A stretch of DNA of 64,000 bases, from the NCBI GenBank assembly GCA_944470555.2, contig OX104134.1, forward strand, positions 53,869,890-53,933,889, written 5' to 3'. Position numbers and translations under genes: made by a program. The stretch comes from Heterobilharzia americana (Eukaryota; Platyhelminthes; Trematoda; Strigeidida; Schistosomatidae). Positions 1 through 11,818 of the stretch are shown in pieces (position 1 is the stretch's first letter; each line of letters begins with the position of its first letter). Below the pieces are notes generated by a model. It ran no database searches. It was not told the origin of the DNA and saw nothing but the letters and a program-made list of their open reading frames with translations.

Positions 1-739
1 AGAGTGTACTTATTGGTGTTTTTTGAGTGCAACAGCCTATTCAGTGTTACGGCACCGGAGTTTCAAAAATCATCGAGCAGGTGTCGTAGTGGTCCGTCTC
101 TAATAATTTCTCCGCCTTGCTGAGAAACGTGCCTTATCAGAGGTCCTCTATCTTTGTTCAGAAAACGAATATGAAATCTGTGGTACTAATCAGTCTCTGC
201 AGATTCCTTTGGTTGCTAGACTGTGGAAGGTTGGAAAGGCATTCGATGTTTCCCCCCCCCCCACCCCGGCATTTCATCGTGGGGTTATTGCTGAGACTCT
301 ATTGAGTGCTTCCATACTCACCTGCGACCACCAATAGGATTACTTTCCCTGTCACAAAACATCGCCTTAGGTCTTACCTTGTGGCTAGCTAATGTAAACA
401 GGGATTGACTGAAAGACCCTCGGATTGAGAGTGAGTGACATTGCTATGAAAGGCTGTTATTTTCTAGGAGTCAAAAACATCCGCATGTTTCATATGTTCC
501 TCTGGCTTACCCAGAAACGTCCAAAAAGGATTGTTCTTAATACATTCGAAAGGATAATCACTTTTACTCACTTGTCAAGATGACAGTGACTCCACCATCC
601 CTTACGTAGATCAGCCATTCGTTCTCCTGCGTTCGACACACTTATTCAAAATCTTACATACTCTTTCACCCCTTCGTACTTAACAGCACCTGAGACGAGC
701 ATAGGTGGCCTTCATTGTGTGGTAATGCTGCACTGATGG
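1..739. other. non-coding stretch, nothing recognised
   Basis: I see no coding exon, RNA gene or recognisable repeat here. A short C-run (near 250-265) is the only compositional oddity, and the reading frames present are short and lack family motifs. Confidence 0.5.
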
Positions 740-1300
740 GGTTGTGTTGGATGGCTTAATGACGAGACCTTATATATCATCCTCTGCAATACGACAACAG
801 CTGCAGGGCTCAAATATATCTTTGGCTCAGTTTATTCAAATGACTCTTTTTACGACAACAGAGACCTAAACGATCGCTACACGCTACATGATAACATATA
901 ATACTGGTCCCATGTTTTCTTCTGGTTCAGTCCAGTGTTAAGATATAGTTTCGCATGCTGTATGCAGGCAGCATAAATTCATTGAATACTGGCATGTTTT
1001 CAGCTTCGTTTACGCCCAACAGTGCACTCGTACCGATTATGCGACCGACTTTTGTCAGGGTACTACTCATACCGAGCGATTATGCCGGTATTAATTTTGA
1101 CTGCTCTAACCCGATATTTATGACGAGCAATATCCGGATACCTGCACACCCCGGGAGACTGTATACGGCGTGACGATACATTCTTAAACTTTCCCAGCTG
1201 CGCTGAGAACAATGGCATTCAGGTATTGCTTGTAAAACGGCAGTTGTTTGCATAACTTATTATTCGTTTTATGGTTTTGTCACTATTGTGTATCAATGAC
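740..1300 (+). repeat. dispersed repeat, copy 1 (same family as 53.36-53.96 kb)
   Basis: Several diverged blocks in the same order and orientation recur at 53,360-53,960. They include a shared 'cagcataaattcattga' block near 970 and 53,580, a 'catctttggct...ttcattcagatgact'-like block near 820 and 53,430, and an 'acaacaatg.cattca' block near 1,210 and 53,870. The second copy lies just upstream of a CR1/jockey-like LINE relic, so the family may be a LINE 5' region; that link is inference. No reading frame with family motifs is seen. Confidence 0.55.
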
Positions 1301-2820
1301 ATTCAAGAAGCCAACATGACAGCTATTATCATGATGATTCTGTAGATCTTCAGGCAATTAGTGTACTTGCTCAAACGAGCAACAGTTTTTTCAAAATTTA
1401 TAATAGTAGTGGTAATGTTCAAGACCACGTAGATCCAAAAGCCCTCTACTTAGTCTTGTAAAAAGTTGCTTCCAAATCCATGATGTTATTGCACACGCGT
1501 TTTCTACCTCCTTATTGATCCACGCATGGTTCAGATGTTGTAGGAATTCCAGATCCTCCCACGACTTATCTCTGAGAGTACATGCGTCAGTAGATCCTCC
1601 TTACGCAGTATCAACCAGGGTTCTGCTAAGATGCAACCTATCTCCATTGATTCATATCCGGTGATTCATGGATTTGGAACACTGTGCTACCAAGCCGTCA
1701 TACCTCCCTTATTCATTAATTGTATAATTACTAGCATGGGGTCTGCTCAGAGGGTGACATTAGTCATAGAGTATCTGATTGCGTCCACCAAAGAAAACAT
1801 CTTTATACCTAATAAAGCAGTATTGCTTCAAACTTTGAGGCAGAAATAGTTTTCAGGAGTGCAACCATTTATTCCCTAATTACGAACCCGACATGAGCAA
1901 TACTTCCAGCAGTGAATCTGGTGTAGATAACCGTTCCACATCTAACTTTGGAAGCGTTAAAAAGTACACGAACGTCAACAAGCAGGTAGTCAACTGCTAC
2001 TTCGAGCAGCATGGAAAAGACAGTTGGTTGACTGATGAAAGACACTCTGCCTAGTCAACTCATTCTCTGTGCAAATCCTCATCAACTTGAAAATACCACT
2101 GTAACATCTTTCTCTGTCTTTGAAACATTCATTAAGCGCAGGGCAGGAAAGGCCCAAGAAGATCGAATGTAACAACTGACGATAACAGAAGTGACAGCAC
2201 AACTGAACAAGAAGTGACTCATCTGGTTTCATCTAAGTCGGGTATAAAGGTATCAGTTACAACATTCCGAAGCAATCCTAACGAGCTTCCAACAGACTGC
2301 GTGCAAATTACTAACAAGGCTCCATCACTTGGTTCAGTGTTACTCAATGCCCCCGGTGTAATGGACATTCATTTCGCCATCCGGAAACCAGATTTGGCCG
2401 GGCTGAAAATGTTTCAGAAAGAAAGTTCAGTGCAAATGAGTTTTGCCAAAGGATGCTGGGCAGTCGTCTACACAAACGTATTTGTTCGCAACACTTTCCA
2501 TTGTCATGTCACGAGAATTGAATTTACATACTGTTTAATAAACAGAGATGAGCGCAGAAGGGCAACGATATTCCTTTAAATGGGTGCACAGACATTCTGT
2601 GTTTCCACACGCCACCCTCCGAACAGTTCTGAGACTAGAACTGTCACAAAGAATCTCTGTTATGGCTAAGTATCTTGGCTTGAGAAGTCATGTCCTCATT
2701 GTCAGTAGCTGTGGTCACTTTGAACTCACAACAGTTCTATTGATGAGGCTACACAATCAGGCACGACGTGCGGAAAATCATTTGGAGACAGCCTACCTTG
2801 TCTTTAAAGGGCAATCAAAT
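1301..2820. other. unassigned region with short open frames
   Basis: Short open frames occur (for example plus 2,214-2,579), but I see no domain motif, no convincing splice structure and no similarity to the elements recognised elsewhere in the window. It might be a decayed internal part of the element whose 5' portion is the repeat at 740-1,300; this is speculation. Confidence 0.3.
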
Positions 2821-2833
2821 AGTAAAGATGGGT

Positions 2834-2904
2834 AGTGGCTAGCAGTGGAATCCAGGATGCTCACTTCTTCCTATTTGGGACTCATCAGCTGAATGTACCT
2901 GCTT
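2834..2904 (-). ncRNA. hammerhead ribozyme motif, decayed core
   Basis: On the minus strand the core CTGATGA is followed by a stem-II hairpin GTCC-CAAAT-AGGA and then AGAAG where CGAAA is expected. The cleavage-side strand ATC/CTGGATTCCACTGC can pair with GCAGGTAC..TTCAG to form stem I. The C at the base of stem II is lost and GAAA has become GAAG, so self-cleavage is probably weak or absent. Family assignment rests on near identity of stems I and II to the Schistosoma Sm-alpha hammerhead. Confidence 0.75.
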
Positions 2905-3147
2905 CTCAGTGAGTGAAGTTGTTCCCTCTTGAATTAGGACTCGAGGGTGATCGCTTCAAACGCCAGAGCGTTATCCACCATATCACTGAGCTATGACAGC
3001 CACTTCTTGTGCGACGGTCATAGTTTTAGTATAATTGCATGTACTATACCGTCGTTGATTGGACAGAATTGATCGGTCTCTATGGCGTATGGGCTTCTGT
3101 GCGGATACCTAAATATTGCTTGTGTTCTATTTATAGCAAAGATGGAT

Positions 3148-3214
3148 AATGGCCAGCAGTAAATCCAGGACGCGCATTTTGTCCCATTTAGGACTCGTCA
3201 GCTGGATTTACTTG
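3148..3214 (-). ncRNA. hammerhead ribozyme motif, G12 changed
   Basis: The minus strand carries CTGACGA (allowed variation at position 7), a stem II GTCC-TAAAT-GGGAC with one compensated G-T, and a stem III of TGC/GCG type before GTC. The conserved GAAA reads AAAA, so the catalytic G12 is lost and activity is unlikely. Stem I (AAATCCAG/CTGGATTT) is well preserved. Confidence 0.7.
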
Positions 3215-3235
3215 GTATACTACGAGCAATTATAC

Positions 3236-3545
3236 TAAAACTAAGCCCGTTACACAAGAAATGGCTATCGTGGCTAGGTGATGCAGTGGGTAACTGTCTG
3301 GCATTTGAAGCGGTCACTCCCGAGTCCTAATCCAAGGGGAACGACATCACCCACTGAGAAGCAGGTACACTCAGCTGATGAGTCCCAAATAGGAAGAAAT
3401 GAGCATCCTGGATTTTACTGCTAGCCACTATCCATCTTTGCTATAAGTAGAACATGGATAATATCGAAGCATCCTCACAGGAGCACACTTATCAATGGAG
3501 ACCGACTGATTCAGCCCAATCAACGACGGTATAATACAAGCAATT
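3236..3545 (+). repeat. Sm-alpha-like SINE, plus strand, right arm of an inverted pair
   Basis: This is the plus-strand counterpart of the block at 2,821-3,235. It has a tRNA-like body (3,266-3,340), a hammerhead (3,361-3,432), then the spacer ending in a 'caacgacggtataatacaagcaattatact'-like tail. The tail motif near 3,525-3,550 also occurs near 3,220-3,240, so monomers are joined through the same end sequence. The two arms face each other around 3,235 and could form a hairpin of roughly 300 bp. Confidence 0.8.
3361..3432 (+). ncRNA. hammerhead ribozyme motif, best-preserved core in the window
   Basis: Order seen: GCAGGTACACTCAG (stem I strand), CTGATGA, stem II GTCC-CAAAT-AGGA, A, GAAA, a short stem III ATG-AG-CAT, C (predicted cleavage after 3,407), then CTGGATTTTACTGC (stem I partner). 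G12-A13-A14 and CTGATGA are intact. The only core-adjacent defect is A in place of C closing stem II. Stem III differs from the usual ACGC/GCGT but still pairs, as if compensated. Confidence 0.75.
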
Positions 3546-5680
3546 ATACTGACAGTCAAATAGGTTTAACTTCCCATACATTTTTTAATTGAATACAAGG
3601 TGGTGTAGCAAATACCATTTCTGTGGTTAACTTATTCAGCCACACTTTCGAAATAACCATTGGCTATACGTTCATCGAAAACTTTGTTGTGTACACATCA
3701 AAGAACGGGGTTTATAGCAAACTTCACTCAACTTATAAAAACGAACGTCTCAGTATTTATATACTTTGTCCACCAGCCTAACTGTCTCCGAATCCTCTGA
3801 AGTCATGCTTTTGAAGTAATTAAGGCAACCGTGTTTTTGCTAAATGTGGTCCTCAAAACACCCCAAGAAAAGCCTAACCACAGTTATTGATTTCCCCTTT
3901 CTGTGAAATAACTAGGGTCACAGGTTAGAGGTGTAAAGCCGCCTCAAAGGAGCACGGATCAACCTCATGAGGACAGTCACGAAAAGCGATTCCCGGAAAA
4001 GGCTGAATTCCTATACCATACAACCCTCAGAACCCATTCGTTCTCGTTCAGCATACAGCATGTCTTACTGGCACGCCCACCTCAAACCATAGCCTACTTG
4101 TAAAAGCTACGAAAGCCTGACGGTAGAAAACCGATGGAAAGTTCATTACAAAAACTCTTTGGCCATGGTGGTGATTGTCACACATGTGGTCTCATCGCAG
4201 CTAAATGAGACGTGGCTTTTCACTGTTACATTTGCAATACTTGAGTACACTGTCAACGTGGTAACGATGTACCAGACTGATATCGTGCCTTCATGGCACA
4301 CCACCGAAGCACGTGGTTCTGCTCACATTGCCACACAGGGACAATCATATCTACTGGTCCACTTACAGAGGTTGTAAAGAACACCCCATCAGCTATTCGG
4401 ATGTTGATGCCAACTCGAATCCCTACCACCAGCTAGAGCTTAAAACCGGTTGTCAGCGCCTTACCACGGGCAGATGAACCTGTGGGTATTACAAAAATGG
4501 CAGAACGACGACCAGCCGTAAGGCCAATTACATCAATTTCAAATTTTGAAGTCGCTCTAATGGCTACTCTTGTTGTGCATGGCGAAGACAGGTTACAGCG
4601 AAAAAGAAGGGGTGACGTCTCCGTAAAAACTCATACACAGTACATGATGACCGGGCTGTCAGTTGCAGGTTGGACCCAATCGGCTTATTTATTGTTCTCG
4701 CATGTGATGAGAGCTTTCTTGAGAAAACGGAATCGGCTGACAAACTGGGAGAGAAACAGTATCTCGCACACTAAGACTGGGCAGCCTTGGGGCAGAAATA
4801 TCCTCCCTCTCCCCTCAAGGAAAGCCATCATCAATGAGGGTGACCCTGTCCTCGGCTAGGGAAGCTGAGATTGCGCTTGCTGTCACATACACTAGTCATC
4901 AACCGATCATCAATAATTGGGGCTGAGCCGGAGAGTATGTGGTGGCTGAGAAAAATATACACACGCCGAAACAAACAACCATGGTTATCCATGGTATGTT
5001 GTAACTGACACCCTGTACATTGGTTGCAAAGTGTGCTCATGATGTCCAATGATGGCAGTGGTTGTCACCAAGAATGAGATGCTCTCATTAGCAACGGTCT
5101 AGCTTACTTCGTTGGAGTTCTTTTAGCCTCTGACTTGATGCCTGAGTACGATGTAGACGCAAGTTCAATTTCAGCTGGGTTGCTCTTCTTGCTGTTGCCT
5201 TCATCTTTTTTACATTTGGTCATCTTGCTCAGGGGTTATTGACCAAAGTAACTCGTGTTGCACTGCTCCGAGTCATTTGAATAATAAAAATTTGTTCACT
5301 TTACTGTCCGCATGTACAAAGGCACTTGAATGAAAATAAGTGGTTGGTGCTAAAAGAATGGACGAATAAATCTTGAAGACGGACTCCGCCAATTTATAGT
5401 GGTAAATTGAATAGGTACTAGTGAGTTGCAATTAATTTACGGGCAATATATATTGCCACGAGAATTCCAGTTAGGTAAGTGGTGAGAACTTTAGAGTTTG
5501 CGAAATAAGTCAAACGCCTTCAGCCAACAAAGTAGCAATGGAGGCACCTAGATTGGTGTCAAAATACTAGCAAGTCGTGAAACTTTCGGATATTTTGTTT
5601 AAGAAGTCGGTATGTAATAACAGTAACAATAGTTATAATTTATTCCTGCACATACATGTACACACCAGTTTACAGGCATG

Positions 5681-5682
<2 letters not shown>
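3546..5682. other. unassigned non-coding region
   Basis: No recognisable domain or repeat. The open frame at plus 4,482-4,859 (125 codons) and a short minus-strand frame at 5,229-5,110 (lysine-rich, opening at ATGACC) have no motif I know and no clear splice boundaries; they could be remnants of a mobile-element ORF1. Confidence 0.35.

Positions 5683-5735
<53 letters not shown>
5683..5735. repeat. (TA)n microsatellite
   Basis: About 26 uninterrupted TA dinucleotides. It is a simple repeat prone to length error and to cruciform extrusion. Confidence 0.97.
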
Positions 5736-5737
<2 letters not shown>

Positions 5738-7995
5738 CACTCAGAAGTTGGAAAACTTATAAGTTAGTGAGCTGTGAAGATGTAAATATTTGTATTTTTT
5801 GGTAGAATGTCAATCGACAATCTTGTTATGCGATCGGTGAGTGTCAGAATATGCGTGGATTTTCGACTACTACTTTATATCGTGGTTTCTTTTGTGCCGT
5901 AAAAACCCATAAGAAGCTGATAGGATGTTAAATCGAGAGCCTTGATGTGACATTTCCGCTTTCGGAATGATTGCACGTGTCATACGCTGGTGAAAACTGG
6001 GTGCATTTTGACACTGCAGGTGGGAGCGATGTTGGTTTCGAATGCCCTGAATAATCTAATTTATTATCCATTTTGGAGGGTTCGATACACTGACTAAATT
6101 AAATTCCTCCTTTTCAGTACTACTGAAACTCACGTATGACAAGGCAATAGTTAATCCATGTTTATTATATTGAACAACTGTATTTCTAGTATTCATTGCG
6201 AGGTTAACCCTTGAAGCACTTGTCTGAAGTGCTTCATAGCTAGACGTGCAGAAAGCAATTCAGTCTTAAGCACACGGTATCTGGATTCTGAGGTGTCATG
6301 TAGTTCTGAGAAGAACGATGACGGTTGCCCTATGTCTTCTGGAAACCTTTACTGGCCTGTGGTACTAACTGGTAGAAGCACCCTGACGACATGACATATT
6401 AACAGTGTCTCACAGCAAAAAGCTTCCCCTGTCTTCTCACATGCAGTAACAGTCGCTGGTGTAATCTACACTTTTCTAAGATGATGTTTCAGTTAACATG
6501 CCAACCTTTTGAAAAGCGTTTCCAAGATTTCATTTATTTCAAATATAAGGGTTAACTAGGTTGGGAAATCGTCCGAATTTTTGACATGAAACCGGTAGAC
6601 GGTAGTCTTTGATCCCCGTTACATCTGTTAGAATTGGCTTTACACCTTTTGTTGAATTATGTAACGAAGGAAGTGGGGAGACCTTCTCACAAAATGATAT
6701 TTGTCGGAAAGCATAATGATAATTTCCTTGTTCAGAGTCTCCTTAGGCCAAGAAGTAGTTCTAATTGTAGCTATTTTTAAGCATCCACGCCGAAATCGTT
6801 CGCATCTTGCGTAGTCAGCCACCATTTAGGTTTCTGTAGATCAATTGGCGTGGGTGGAGTAACATTATCTTCTGCTAGGCTATCCACCAAAAGCTCAACT
6901 GCATACATTTAACCGTACGATGAAGCAAACCAGTTTGGCGCTCATGTCTGCAAGTACCATATTCCTCCTTCACTACCTACTGTTTCAATTTTCCGTACGT
7001 AACATCTCCCTGAAATTGCACGTTTGCAAACAATTGGAAGCCAAATCTCAGAAATAAGGATTATACCAGCAGTTTTATGAACTTCTGCTGTCATAATCAG
7101 CTTTTATGAAGTCTGGAAAACCCATGTTGTGAAAAGCTGTGGCTTTTTACGTTTAATTAAGGCCAAGGTCTGATCGCTTAGAACCTCTACCTTCTGCTTC
7201 AGTCTGGTCATTTCACCAGTGTGAGGAGCGCATACTACTCATGATAACACAGATACCTATTTCATTTGGTGAGTGTAAACTACAACTCCATATTTCAGTC
7301 ATGATCTTCAAAAGCTAGTTTCTATTTTTTATTCTATAACAATCATTTGGGCTTAAGCAGATGAACAATCCACGGTTCGTTTTTGTGGCCACTCAGCAAC
7401 TAATTCACATACTACTATTATTTTGATGAAGGCCTGTCTCGTAGCTTAACCTTAGTAAAGAGATAGTCTAAGGCTTTCTGGTTTGAAATGGAGGCGACCT
7501 TTATGACCCCTTACTTTGATGTATCGAATGACTAATATGGGTCTGGATTATTTAAAGCCAGCCTCACTTTCTCTGCCTTGTCACCTGATAATTGATGAAC
7601 TGACGTAACTGACTTGAGCATTCTGAGTAGCGGATTTGTCACAAAGGAAAAGTGTTCGAGGTGAGTAAACTGAAGCTAAAGAACAATTACTTTTAATGCA
7701 GGCATATTATGAATGCAGTGAGCTGGTTGTATTTCTATCACCAGGCACTTCATTAGACATGCATAAGTTGTTGCGCACTTGAATCAGCATAATCACTTCT
7801 TTGCGTGTAAGTGATGAAACCAAAGCACAAGAGGAAATACATTTTAGATAGTGAAAATGCTCACGCAAGCAGTCTGTTTACCAGTGTGAAGTCCAAAATT
7901 ATTTTGAGAAAAAATGAAGGTTATCTGTTTGAAACTTGTTAAACTATGCACTATGAGAACGCAGCTGTTTGTCGGCATAAAGGATACCCCGAACG
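5736..7995. other. AT-rich non-coding region
   Basis: No exon, RNA gene or mobile element is recognisable. Isolated splice-like dinucleotides occur but I could not chain any into an open, phase-consistent exon. Confidence 0.4.
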
Positions 7996-8464
7996 NNNNN
8001 NNNNNNNNNNNNNNNNNNNNNNNNNNNNNNNNNNNNNNNNNNNNNNNNNNNNNNNNNNNNNNNNNNNNNNNNNNNNNNNNNNNNNNNNNNNNNNNNNNNN
8101 NNNNNNNNNNNNNNNNNNNNNNNNNNNNNNNNNNNNNNNNNNNNNNNNNNNNNNNNNNNNNNNNNNNNNNNNNNNNNNNNNNNNNNNNNNNNNNNNNNNN
8201 NNNNNNNNNNNNNNNNNNNNNNNNNNNNNNNNNNNNNNNNNNNNNNNNNNNNNNNNNNNNNNNNNNNNNNNNNNNNNNNNNNNNNNNNNNNNNNNNNNNN
8301 NNNNNNNNNNNNNNNNNNNNNNNNNNNNNNNNNNNNNNNNNNNNNNNNNNNNNNNNNNNNNNNNNNNNNNNNNNNNNNNNNNNNNNNNNNNNNNNNNNNN
8401 NNNNNNNNNNNNNNNNNNNNNNNNNNNNNNNNNNNNNNNNNNNNNNNNNNNNNNNNNNNNNNNN
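7996..8464. other. assembly gap (469 N)
   Basis: A run of 469 unknown bases. Translations crossing it are meaningless. Confidence 0.99.
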
Positions 8465-9059
8465 CTTTGTTTAAGCTTATTTGCAACTAAGTCCCTTGGT
8501 GATGTGTAACCGAACCAATTTCACCGGTAGCGTAGAGTTTTTTAGATCCACTGAATCTAACTCAGGAGAATTAATGAAAACTTTTGGCAAGTCAAACGAA
8601 AAATCAAGATTACTGAAACCGTTTAGTACCTACTGACATCTGGTTCCTGCCCACAAATGTTACTGAATAATATATTCCGGAACTTTTAATGTTATTCCAT
8701 GTTAGGGAGTACAGAGTACCTGCTGGAGAATTCCAACTTGCATGCAATAACCAATCCTAAATCAGATTTCACTTAAAGGGAAAAACGAATGCAAAAATCC
8801 AATCCACCATCACTTTTGACTCATCTGATCAACACAGATGATAAGCGTTTTATTTATTTAATGTCTAATTAGAAATATTACTTTGAACTGTTAACATCTC
8901 AAAGTAGAACAGTAACACCAGAATTTGAATAGACATTTTTAATTTTTGTTGGTTTGGAATATTAACAGAAAACCTTTTTATCAAAAGTGATAAACACCAA
9001 GAACATTAATTTTTTATGAACTTTCTAACAATATAAACCAAATTACTATACTAAATTTA
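8465..9059. other. AT-rich non-coding region
   Basis: Nothing recognised: no splice-bounded frame and no similarity to the other repeats in the window. Confidence 0.4.
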
Positions 9060-9515
9060 CTTCGTTAGTGGAAGTAGCTCAGCATCGCGATGTACTTTAA
9101 TAGATGTTAGTTGAATGGAGGCAATCGATAGGAAGCCTTGGACCTAGGTTTCGTGCTTGTTGGTACTCATGAGTAAGGCGTATCTACAACCTCGATGGAA
9201 CTGATCTCCCACCAGAGAATCGAACCCGCGTCATCCAGTGTTGTAGTCAGCCACGTCATCACTGAGGTATTTGGGTCGCGACTGATGTTCTGTAGGACTC
9301 GATCAGATACACCGATTGGTCACTGGAGAGTAATCAAATTCATGTCGTGTAGTCATATGTGCTGACAGCTATCAAACGGCATCACGATGTTGAGCTACCT
9401 AGTCTCGTGGTCGCATTGCAAAATGATCGGTGGGATTGGGTCAGCCCATAGAAATAGACAACATTAGGTTGGTTACTCTCCAGTGACCAACCAATGTATA
9501 TCAAGTCCTTCTCTG
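9060..9515 (-). repeat. tRNA-derived SINE-like element with internal inverted repeats
   Basis: On the minus strand a box-A-like CCTCAGTGATGACGTGGCTG (near 9,265-9,245) is followed by a clear box B GGGTTCGATTCTCTG (near 9,230-9,215), an RNA polymerase III promoter arrangement. The flank holds a 22-bp inverted repeat, TTGGTCACTGGAGAGTAATC at about 9,319-9,341 against GTTACTCTCCAGTGACCAA at about 9,472-9,494, with one mismatch. No intact tRNA cloverleaf is evident, so a SINE rather than a functional tRNA gene is favoured. Outer limits are approximate. Confidence 0.6.
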
Positions 9516-10327
9516 ATATAAGTACACTTCTGATTGAATGATGGCTTTCTGATCTCAAGTCGATTACTGTTTCAAGCAGTAATCTGAAATGGACAAAATG
9601 GAATGGGTTAATTTACAACGATCAATCAGTGTACTATTTGGCTATCTAAAAAATAATTTTTAACTACGCTGATTGTTAACACTTACAAGAAGTCCAAATG
9701 TTAACTAAAGAAGACTGATAAGTCGATCTATGAGAAAAGGCTGATTACTTTAGTTTTTTCGAATGTTGAATGCTGCATAGCCTCGTCTCTAAACTTTTCA
9801 CTTTCTTTTTTACAATAAACAACTGATGTTTTGTATCTCTCTACGAGCTTAGTACGCCTGAATGAATCGTAAAATTGAGAAATTACGAAATTGGGATGAG
9901 CAGCTTAAGGAATACCCATAAAATTAGTAAGTTATGTAATTGTTAACACATGTAATATAAAGTATTCTTGTCGGTTGTCAGAAGGAAAGCAATCAACCTT
10001 TGTTGACGTAAGCCTCCGATATACAGATACTTCTAGTTTGAGCCTAAGCAAACCTTCCCTAGTTTCTGATAATGGCTGGTAGTTTTGATAACAAGTGTTA
10101 TTAGGGTATGCACGCATTGGGACTAGTTTTCATCTAAGATCTGAAATAATGAGTGTTAAGTTCTTTAGCCAATGGAAGCAAATTAGTCACTTATATAAAG
10201 AGGCTTGCACATCCTGGGTTCTACTGATAGCTCTTATCAAATATTATCAGGCTTCGAGTGTCTAATTTGAAGAGGAGTATCCGTCGTTTACAGACAATAC
10301 AATTTAAATTCAAAACAAACTTATATT
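9516..10327. other. intergenic or intronic sequence
   Basis: A minus-strand open frame (10,117-9,932) lacks a family motif. If the exon at 10,328-10,520 splices onward, this interval would be its intron, but I could not find a convincing next exon. Confidence 0.35.
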
Positions 10328-10520
10328 CATATGACTTTGTTCTTCATTACTGGAAAATACTTGAGTGAAAATAAATCCCTTTTAAAAGTCACTGTACATT
10401 CGTGATGGTGTTGTGTTCCCTGAGCTGGATGGTTTAAGCATTCTCTTGAGGTACAAATATTCTCCATCGTCACTGTTAATTTTTTATGGTGTGGAATATA
10501 GCGGAGAGTCACTTTACTGT
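10328..10520 (-). CDS. candidate exon L2, LAMP/Ac45-like luminal domain, C-terminal part
   Basis: The frame starts after an acceptor GTTAGTAATAG and stays open to a TGA at 10,328, about 63 codons. A weak donor (AA/GTATTT at the codons for SLKYF) could end the exon earlier. Its phase fits exon L1: the single G left over by L1 plus AC gives an Asp codon. Visible features are two spaced cysteines (ICTSREC) and a beta-strand-like ECTVTFKRDLFSLKYF, which resembles the last luminal strand of LAMP-family domains. The pairing with exon A' in the 8.58-kb units (DVTYCVIFQIK) supports a true exon. Identity of the protein is tentative. Confidence 0.45.
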
Positions 10521-10710
10521 CTATTACTAACAAATACTACGCTAAATACTTCAAAATAGTTAAATCAAATTAGTTTTGCTTAGTATGGTCGCTGCATGAT
10601 GAGTCTCTAAATAGAGTTGAATCTAACGTAGTGTTTAATACTGATAAATTTGTATTCATAACTGAATGGAACAGAATTATTTAATAAATTAGATAAACTT
10701 TTGTACATAC

Positions 10711-10921
10711 CATGACTGAGTTTGTACTTTAACGAGATAGCTTTCAGTGTGTATTCCAAGTCGCGTACAACAAGAGTAAATCCTAATATCCATAGGCTAT
10801 CTTTACCTGTCTCACTCCAACGTAAACGGAGCGTAGAGTTTTTTTCATTACACTGCCCGTGGTACTCAATATAATGTGCGTATGTGCTATTGATGTGGTA
10901 TGTGATGCCTTCTCGTTGCCC
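10711..10921 (-). CDS. candidate exon L1, LAMP/Ac45-like luminal domain (211 nt)
   Basis: Bounded by an acceptor CACAATATTCAG and a donor CATG/GTATGT, the exon is 211 nt, open throughout, and ends in phase 1. The translation shows GQCNEKNSTLRLRW, then a hydrophobic LWILGFTLVV and LEYTLKAISLKYKL. This G-C, T-L-L, aromatic-F-F, Y-L-I-L spacing is reminiscent of the luminal beta-prism of lysosome-associated membrane proteins and of V-ATPase accessory subunit Ac45. Exon A in each 8.58-kb unit has exactly the same length and phase and aligns with almost no gaps (shared T7, I10, S12, T13, G22, D54, Y57, L59, L64, K65), so both belong to one exon family. Upstream exons were not found. Confidence 0.5.
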
Positions 10922-11265
10922 CTGAATATTGTGAATTAAAACAACATAACCCAATACACCAATTAATTATGGATGGTATGTAAATATTAAAGAGTGTAGT
11001 TAGCAATAAAGTTTGTCCTAATCAGTCAACAGTATAGTCATCACAAATGACAGTGAAACGTGAGGCCACTTAATCATAATTAGGAATATTAAATAATAAT
11101 ATTGAATTTGTAGATGATTTGATAGGGGTAGACCTTTATCTGTTGGTCTTCAGACTTTCTTAGTGTAGAAAGTGTCAAATGTAAGCAGAGATAACTTCTT
11201 AGGTTAAGTGAATTTCACTAACTCACTTTCACCATAATTGACCTTTCCTTATTCCTTGGATATAT

Positions 11266-11465
11266 TTTTATTATTATTAATCCCTTGGGTTCCTAGTGGA
11301 ATATAGGGCTTCAGTAGCACATCTCCATTTCACTCTATTCTCTGCAGTCTTTTGAACCCTGGATCCACCACTACGCACAAGCTCTCATTTCTTCCTCACA
11401 TGATCTCCTCCTCAGATATATACTACTTGTGAGTTTTTTCTTGGAGCTCTCATTTTTTACAGAAA
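11266..11465 (-). mobile_element. 3' end fragment of an RTE-clade LINE
   Basis: The sequence is clearly similar to the 3' end of the LINE at 13,305-16,262: same orientation, the same terminal (TTA/TAA)n-type tail next to 'ttgggttc.tagtggaa.atagggctt', and the shared 'ctctgcagtctt...cctgg.tcca' block. It is a short, 5'-truncated insertion of the kind LINEs usually leave. It lies close to exon L1 but does not overlap it. Confidence 0.75.
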
Positions 11466-11818
11466 TAGTGTCACTTATAACATCACATCTTTGTCTGCTT
11501 TATTATTACGCATAGTCAAGGGACTTGATAAACAAGCAATGTAGACCAGTTATCGAATACCAGTACCGGTACGATCATCTCCTCAATTCGTTTTTATTCT
11601 AATCTGTCAACAAAATTTCTTTCCATATGTTCTTAGTTAATTGTAATTGCCATTATCACTTTAAATGCTTGTCTTACTTGCTCAATGACTGTAAGTTTTG
11701 AGAACCATGTTCTAATAACATTAGTTGACAGTTAGTTTGTTATTATTGACTAAAGTGAGATTTCGTTTAGTGCTCATCAAAATAACTAAAAATTCAATTA
11801 AACGGTTGTGGGGATTTA

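Larger units (their letters stand above)
2821..3235 (-). repeat. Sm-alpha-like SINE, minus strand, about 1.3 tandem monomers
   Basis: Read on the minus strand this contains a hammerhead motif (3,214-3,148), a spacer, a tRNA-like body with a box-A-like TAGCTCAGTGATATGG (near 2,990) and a box-B-like segment, then a second hammerhead motif (2,904-2,834). Two hammerheads about 310 bp apart in one orientation match the tandem-monomer organisation known for schistosome Sm-alpha retroposons. The block forms the left arm of an inverted repeat with 3,236-3,545. Confidence 0.8.

Noticed and set aside
7914..8509. Open frames of about 180 codons
   Set aside because: They cross the N gap and consist almost entirely of unknown residues.
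9205..9270. Functional tRNA gene
   Set aside because: Box A and box B are present but no paired acceptor stem or anticodon arm is evident; a SINE core is more likely.
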